Assembly (NCBI RefSeq): GCF_052857255.1
Contig: NC_135502.1
Coordinates: 154,986,599-155,050,598 of the forward strand
Length of the DNA stretch: 64,000 bases
Source of the DNA: Amblyomma americanum
Taxonomy: Eukaryota > Arthropoda > Arachnida > Ixodida > Ixodidae
Reading direction: 5' to 3'
Shown here: piece by piece, positions 58,400-64,000 of the stretch
Numbering within the stretch: position 1 is the stretch's first letter
Layout of the letters: each line of letters opens with the position of its first letter
Position numbers and translations under genes: made by a program
The notes under the pieces: generated by a model
What the model was told of the DNA's origin: nothing
What the model saw: only the letters and a program-made list of their open reading frames with translations
The model's database searches: none

Positions 58400-61060
58400 C
58401 TTTTCACATGATCTTGACTCAGTACATTGATTCAGACATGTATATAGGTAATGGTTGCTGCATGAAAGCAGACAGCTCATTAGTATGCATTGGCAATGGA
58501 TGCATTAACCTTCTAATCACTGTCTCATATTTAAACCAGAAATGTGTTGAACTTGCTTAGCTGCTTTAAGAAATAAATTATCATTCTCAAATGTTAGGTT
58601 TGTCCTCATTAGAAAGTTCAAGCAGGATAAAAACTTTGCTGACACAAATGCTTGTTTATAATTAGAAAAAGGTGCGATTGGAGGGAATACGAGGCCATGA
58701 AAGTGAAAGCTATAACTGTCTGTAGTAGCAGTGAGAGGCATGCCTTCCTGTGTTGCTTTTGGCAAAAAGCTCTCTTGCATTTTATGTGAAACATTTTATG
58801 TTAAACACAACTACATGGTTTGTCTGTTGCGTGAGTTTTGGGTGTCTTATTGCCTTCATGTTTCGACTAATTTGGAATAGGCGACCTTCTTTGTCATTTT
58901 AGATTTCATATACAAGTGTACTCTTTTGTTTAACTTTTCATCTGTAGAAACTGAAGTTTTGTAGTAGTGAAAGGAAACATCATTTTTCATGCTGTTCTCA
59001 TATGTGCACTCTTTGATTCTATATTTCTCCTAGTTTGCACTGAAATCTAAATGAGGTGCAGATGGTACTAGGCTAATGGACAAATTGATTAACATTCCTT
59101 GACTCGAACTTTTGCTCCATGTGACCAGAAACATACCTTCACTTGAATCGCTCCTCGAGTTTTGGAAAAGATTGATGTCTTCAAGTATATCTCTAAGTTG
59201 CGCCGGTGTTACCTTGAGCACTCCTAGATCGCTGCTCTGCTTATATGAGGGTTCATAACGGCGCTCACCTTGCACTGGTGGCAGCTGTAGAACTCTGACT
59301 CGAACTGTTTCATATTGCACTCGTCCGTATACTCATTCTGTTGGTCAGTTCATATCAACTGAATTCATTGGCAGCTTTCCTACCAGGCCTCCTAGTACTA
59401 ATTCCATGAAGAGTGAGGAAGTGCCATCAGGGACTGAGATCTTGTTGTTGGAAAAACAAGCCTTCGAAAGAAGCTGACTTACAGATAGCTGCAAATTGTT
59501 TATTGCTAGAGCAACGGAGATGCTAGCGGGTTCATTTCGGCGGCTGGCACGGCAGAGCCTCAAGTGCCCCCACCTTCCCCTGGGCCGCATTTCTGAGTGC
59601 CTGCGGACCGGTTTCTGTACTGTGAATGGAAGCAAATGGGTAGTGTTTTGTTGAGTATGGGTTCTAGGCCAGGATGAACAAACCAAAAAAGTGGAATTTT
59701 TCGGTTTTAACCGATGCCATAATATTTTTACCAGCGGATATTTATCAGTGTTTTTCGATTAAAAGCTGAAAATAGCGAGCCTACTGATAATCGCGTAATG
59801 ATGCTGTGGCATGGGCACATTTCAAGCCATCTTTGGACTCCTGAGAAATGTTTCACAAACTACCGTGTGCCAAGTTGTGGAGTGCAGTTGGCGGCTAATA
59901 GCGAGCTCGGTGTACGTGGCAGCTTCCACATACAGCTGCTGACTTGTGGAGAATGGCGTGTTGCATACAGGAAGTTGGGGGCATCAGAGAAACTGTCAAC
60001 CTGCGCGAGCGTCTTGTATGTGCACACCAACAGCTTGCCTATCGCCTCAGGGTATGCATGTCTTTCGATGCATAGTGCTGTCTAAGGAGAGAACTGATTT
60101 GCTTGTTCCACAAAAGGAGTGTTTGTGGTCAGCAATAGGCACGGCTTTTCAAGCACATTGGTAATTACAGCTCCCAGCTTGCTTTGAACCCGCAAGCGCC
60201 GTTAGTTTTTAGAGAGTTGAACTCTTTGGTTTCGGTGCATGTGTTGCAACTTGCTACATAGAAGCATGCGCTGTTTTCACCTCACCTGAGCCCTGAGCTT
60301 CGCGTGGGCAAGGGAAGGGTAGCAAATTTCACACGAAACTCAAATAAAAATAACTAGCTTTCAGACCATTCTTGTACACCGTCTTGTTCTACATGGGCTG
60401 TGCGTCGCCAGCAGAGGCTATTTCCACACGCAAATGTGTTTCCAGACATCTTTCACTGCATCTGCTGGTTCATGCAGCCCACAAAACACGTTTTACTGGA
60501 CTGTGAATGTATAATGTGCTTGTGAAAGTTGTTTAGCAGACTCAGCATGACGGAATATATATGTTACATAGAGTGGCATGCAGATTGTGGGCCACATTTT
60601 GGCCCTAATCCTAATCTTTGTGGGCCATTCACGCCACCTCGAGTGAAAGGAGATTTCTTGAGGAGGCTTTCTCCGCAGAAATACTGAAATCATGAATCAT
60701 GATTGACCCAAGAGTGAAGGAGCAGCTGTTTTCTCCATGTTTGTGAAAGTGGTCGTAAAACTTTTTGCTGTGTTTTGTAATAGCCAGCACATTAGATTCC
60801 CAGGTATTAGCCACTGCTATGCCATAGTTAAAAGGCTACACATTCCCATGGTCTCTTTAAAGAGACCAAGGTTAAATAAGGAGTTGGCTGTATTGCGGAC
60901 TAATTCTATGGATAAATGATATTTTTCACTGAAAACAGAGCCTTTATAAACTACAGAAAAAAATACACGTGTTACCACTACCTGCCATTTTTTTTCAAAT
61001 GAGGTGCATAAACAGCAGCATTTTTTTCTATTTATGCATACATATTAGTCCACACTGGTT
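58400..61060. other. Intron of the transposase-like gene, no feature recognised
   Basis: About 2.7 kb with no certain element. Minus-strand open frames at 59030-59320 (96 codons) and 59345-59686 (113 codons) are unusually long for this composition but have no motif I recognise. A middle exon of the transposase-like gene could be hidden here. Confidence 0.35.
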
Positions 61061-61074
61061 TCCGTTTCATTGAA

Positions 61075-61470
61075 GTCATTTTATGTTACCTAGGAATTGG
61101 ACACACACACATTACACACAATTTTATTCTTGCTAAACATCAGAGACCAGCATGTGAGCTGTGTGGAGAAGAGATGACAGTAATGCACATTTTATGCTCG
61201 TGTAATGGACTGGATAAACTGAGAAAAAAACACTTCCCATATTTTTTTGAGACACATATCCCATTCCATCCCAGCCTAATCTTAGGACAATATTCACTCT
61301 TCAATATCTCATGTGTCATTTCATTCTTGAAAGAAGCAAAGCTTTTAAACCAGATATCATTTTTTATACAACCCTTTTGATATCTCTCACCTATATACAC
61401 ACTAAACCTTGCGTTTGGCGCATGGTGCCCTTATTAGCCTAGTGCCATTAAACCCAGCCCAACCGAACAT
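61075..61470 (+). mobile_element. I-clade LINE 3' end with intact C-terminal zinc motif
   Basis: The plus strand encodes LGIGHTHITHNFILAKH, then CELCGEEMTVMHILCSC and HIPFHPSLILGQYS, SCVISFLKEAKLL. This matches the ORF2 C-terminus of the LINE at 20.8-21.2 kb (RIGHTNLTHNFLLTK, CECGDYLTVNHILFSC, FLKEAGLLEKL). The 3' end has the hairpin GGCGC/GTGCC (61417-61421 with 61442-61446) and ATTAAACCCAGCCCAACC. It is 5'-truncated and sits in the intron of the transposase-like gene. Confidence 0.83.
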
Positions 61471-61750
61471 TGGTTTCCACTTCAGTTGTTGGTAGCTGAT
61501 TTCAATAAAAATGCAAGAATATATTTTTGTTGTTAAAAAGAGCTGTGAAGAGAGACATGAAATACCAAGAAATTGATCTCTTCTAACAATTGCAGTTTAA
61601 TCAAATTGTCCTCAGTGTGCCTTCAGGCATGGCCCTACCTGCATATTGCAACATTGTGCACACAGTCTTTTATGCCCCTTTTTGATTCCTTTAATTACAT
61701 TACATTTCCTGTGCTTTGCCATTCTTTGCTTTGCTATCCGCTTGCTTCAT

Positions 61751-61914
61751 ATTGTTACAATCGGAGGAAAAGGTATAATGTACCATTGAGAGCATGTTCA
61801 GATTGTTACAAATATAGGAGAATGTATAATGTGCCATTGATAGCATGCTCACTGGGGCGCAACCAGAAGGGAGCTTGAGCATGCTCACTGGGGCGCAACC
61901 AGAAGCGAGCTTGA
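61751..61914. repeat. Two adjacent short tandem duplications (51 bp and 36 bp)
   Basis: ATTGTTACAA at 61751 recurs at 61802 with matching downstream sequence (AGG..TATAATGT..CCATTGA..AGCATG). Then GCATGCTCACTGGGGCGCAA at 61843 recurs at 61879 with one mismatch over 36 bases. Confidence 0.85.
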
Positions 61915-62059
61915 CTTGGCTTCAAGTAGGAGTACTTCAAAGAGTACAAGCTGAAAATTGAGTTGCTACAAATGTTCGTGTGAAGTACAAAGACTTATAA
62001 TTTGTATTTTAGCTTCCAAAGGAAACCTGCCGGCGCTGGCAAGCATTGTTTGCAGCAAG

Positions 62060-62130
62060 CTCCAGCGAGGCTTCTGGCTTCAGTGAGACTTCTGGTTCCA
62101 GCGAGACTCCTGGTTCCAGCGAGACTCCTA
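62060..62130 (+). repeat. In-frame 18-bp coding repeat (Ser-Glu-Thr-Pro-Gly)
   Basis: GGTTCCAGCGAGACTCCT-type units repeat about four times and encode GFSETSGSSETPGSSETPS in the transposase-like exon. The period of 18 bases keeps the frame, so the expansion may date from when the gene was coding. Confidence 0.85.
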
Positions 62131-64000
62131 GCCACTTCGTTAGTGGCACTTCGTCACCCTCAATGCTGGACGATGGACAGGGTGATGTAACCAGTGCTGC
62201 CTCATGCAGTGATAGTGAGGAGGATGATCCAAAGAACTGTTCAACATCTGAGATCGATTCTGCAGGTTCTGGTAACCCAATCACTTCTGGGAGCCCCGAC
62301 ACTACTAAGCGTGTACTTTTTGAGGGCAGAGCTTTCAGCAATGTTGACGCATGCATCATTTTAATAGTACTGTTTTTTTTAAGTTTAAACTAACCAGAGA
62401 GTGTTTGGACCAGATTTTGTTCATTTTTCAGCTCTTTTGCCATCTTCCAACACACTTGCAAACATGACATTTAAATTCTTCAAGTTGTTCCCAGGATTTC
62501 AAAGAGGCACAGAAGTGCAGACACACTTTTTTTGCACAAAACTCTCAGGAATATCTCGAAGTGAACATGACAGCCTGCCCCAGCTATGATGAGGAGTGCC
62601 AAGATACGCGTAGCAGTTTTTTTTATATGAGGTTGACTGACACATTACGGTCATTTCTTGAAAACAACAAAATACATAATTATTTTATGAAGATTGAGTT
62701 CAGCCAGTGATCTCCCTCTGGAAGACATTGTGGATGGCGCAATGTACCAAGGCAGTGCTACCCACTCATCAGAGTTTAACTTCACGCTCCTCTGGAATAC
62801 TGATAGTGTACAGGTATTCAAGAGTTTCATAAGTTTCCTTTGGCCAGTCCACTGCGTTATCCCTGAACTTCCGCCTCTCATTCGAAAAAAATTTCAAATC
62901 CTGACACTCTTGTGGTTTGGTGTGAAACCATTGATAAACACATTCTGAAACCTTTGTTTGGAGTTCCGTCGCCTTGCAAATAACGGGCTTACATGGAGAC
63001 ACCCCGAAAAAGGCAAAACTGTAACATCAAATGTCTTTGCTCCTGTGTGATCAGTTGATGCTGAGGCAAGAGCGATGCTGCAAGGAATTCGGCAATTTAA
63101 TCGGTTGTATGGCTGCTCATTATGCGAGCACCCAGGAAAATCTCAACTGCTGCCAAGCAAAGGCCATGTACACGTTTACATTCCTGGGAAAACGTACACT
63201 CTAAGGAATGGTCATAGAATGAGGCGGCAAGCTGAACAAGCTGTCAGCAAAAGCCATCCGGTAAAAGTTGTTAAAGGCCCTACTATTACAAACCTCATCC
63301 CAGGTTTCGACTGCAGCACTGGCTTCGTAGTTGATTATATGCACTGTGTCCTCCTTGGGGTGGTGAGAATATTTCTCTGTCTTTGGTTTGACACTAAACA
63401 TCATGGTCAGCCATGGTACATTGGGCGCCGGGTAGATCTGGTGGACAGCAAACTTCTAGCAATTAAGCCACCAGGTTACATAACTAGAACTCCGCGTTCC
63501 CTCAAGCACAGGTGCTACTGGAAGGGTAATGAACTGCGTGGATGGCTTCTGTTTTATTGTTTTCCTGTTCTGTCTGGCATCCTACCAGATGCTTACCTGG
63601 AGCACTTTATTCTCCTTGTTAGTGGAATCTATATGTTGCTGTCAGAGTCTGTTTCTTTCGAGGAGGTTTATGTGGCAGAAAAATTGTTATTCAAATTTGT
63701 TGATGGTGTTCATGCCTTATATGGAGCACGCCACTGCTCCTTTAATGTACATCAGCTTTTGCATCTTGCTGAATCGGTGAGAAACTAGGGGCCACTCTGG
63801 TGCACATCAGCATTTCATTTTGAGAACAGGAATGGGCAATTGCTGCTCCTTATTAAAAGAACCCCGAGCATTGAAAAACAACTTTCACAATTAGTTGGCT
63901 TGAGCAATGCGCTGAGCACTCTCCAGAATGAGGTAAAGGAGATGTCTGATGTCGATTTTGTGTTACGCAAGATTGAAAGTGTTCACTTCACGAAGTTGTC

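Larger units (their letters stand above)
58329..64000 (+). pseudogene. EnSpm/CACTA-type transposase-like gene, spliced and decayed, runs off the right edge
   Basis: Exon 1 starts at ATG 58329 (MDPSRKRGPYKKYL), has a TGA at 58371-58373, and ends at donor GTAAGT (58389). The next exon starts at 62013 after TTTGTATTTTAG and reads LPKETCRRWQALFAASSSEA, an Ser/Glu-rich stretch, then RVLFEGRAFSNVDACIILIV (about 62310). After frame changes come LLPSSNTLANMTFKFFKLFP, FYMRLTDTLRSFLENNKIH, ASDLPLEDIVDGAMYQ, FTLLWNTDSVQVFKS, ELPPLIRKKFQILTLLWFGV, DAEARAMLQGIRQFNRLYGC and an open stretch 63075-63788 with GFVVDYMHCVLLGVVRIFLC and YITRTPRSLKHRCYWKGNEL. It continues past TAG 63788 as GPLWCTSAFHFENRNG to the window end. 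DYMHCxxLGV is the conserved block of this invertebrate transposase family. Multiple stops mean it is not functional. Confidence 0.78.

Overview
This window looks like nuclear DNA of an ixodid (hard) tick. It has no operons, it has introns with GT..AG borders, it is dominated by old transposable elements, and it carries tRNA-derived SINEs of the kind known from hard ticks (Ruka-like). I identified repeats and genes by reading translations and motifs by eye; no database search was possible. Only one locus looks like a host protein gene: a multi-exon BEN-domain gene on the minus strand (about 46.27-56.86 kb).

Layout. 1-12.7 kb: no recognisable gene, only short tandem repeats and two foldback hairpins. 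12.7-17.9 kb: a LINE/SINE 3' end, then three Penelope-like (RT plus GIY-YIG) fragments, two of them head to head. 18.685-33.603 kb: a Tigger/pogo-type DNA transposon with both terminal inverted repeats and TA target-site duplications. It is split by about 12.7 kb of nested sequence: an I-clade LINE on the minus strand (about 20.49-26.4 kb), an unassigned 1.3 kb block, and a second RNase H-bearing LINE on the plus strand (about 27.7-33.23 kb). The second LINE is itself interrupted by the 3' end of a CR1/L2-like LINE. 33.6-44 kb: mostly unrecognised, with SINE and LINE ends, a foldback element, an inverted-repeat pair and short tandem duplications. 44.2-45.4 kb: a decayed Ty3/gypsy integrase end butting onto a palindromic short-period array.

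46.27-56.86 kb: the BEN-domain gene. Four 3' exons join in phase. The first exon is visible but needs a one-base homopolymer correction, and at least one exon after it was not found. Its introns hold a CR1/L2-like LINE, two oppositely oriented patches of a ~120 bp satellite, an I-clade LINE tail and a 179 bp (CA)n run. 57.5 kb to the right edge: a divergently oriented, spliced gene-like copy of an EnSpm/CACTA-type transposase on the plus strand, degraded by stops and frameshifts and running off the window, with an I-clade LINE 3' end inside its long intron.

The best leads are the layered Tigger-LINE-LINE-LINE nest, a compensating 3'-terminal hairpin shared by five LINE/SINE copies, the head-to-head Penelope pair, and the probable homopolymer frameshift in the first BEN-gene exon.
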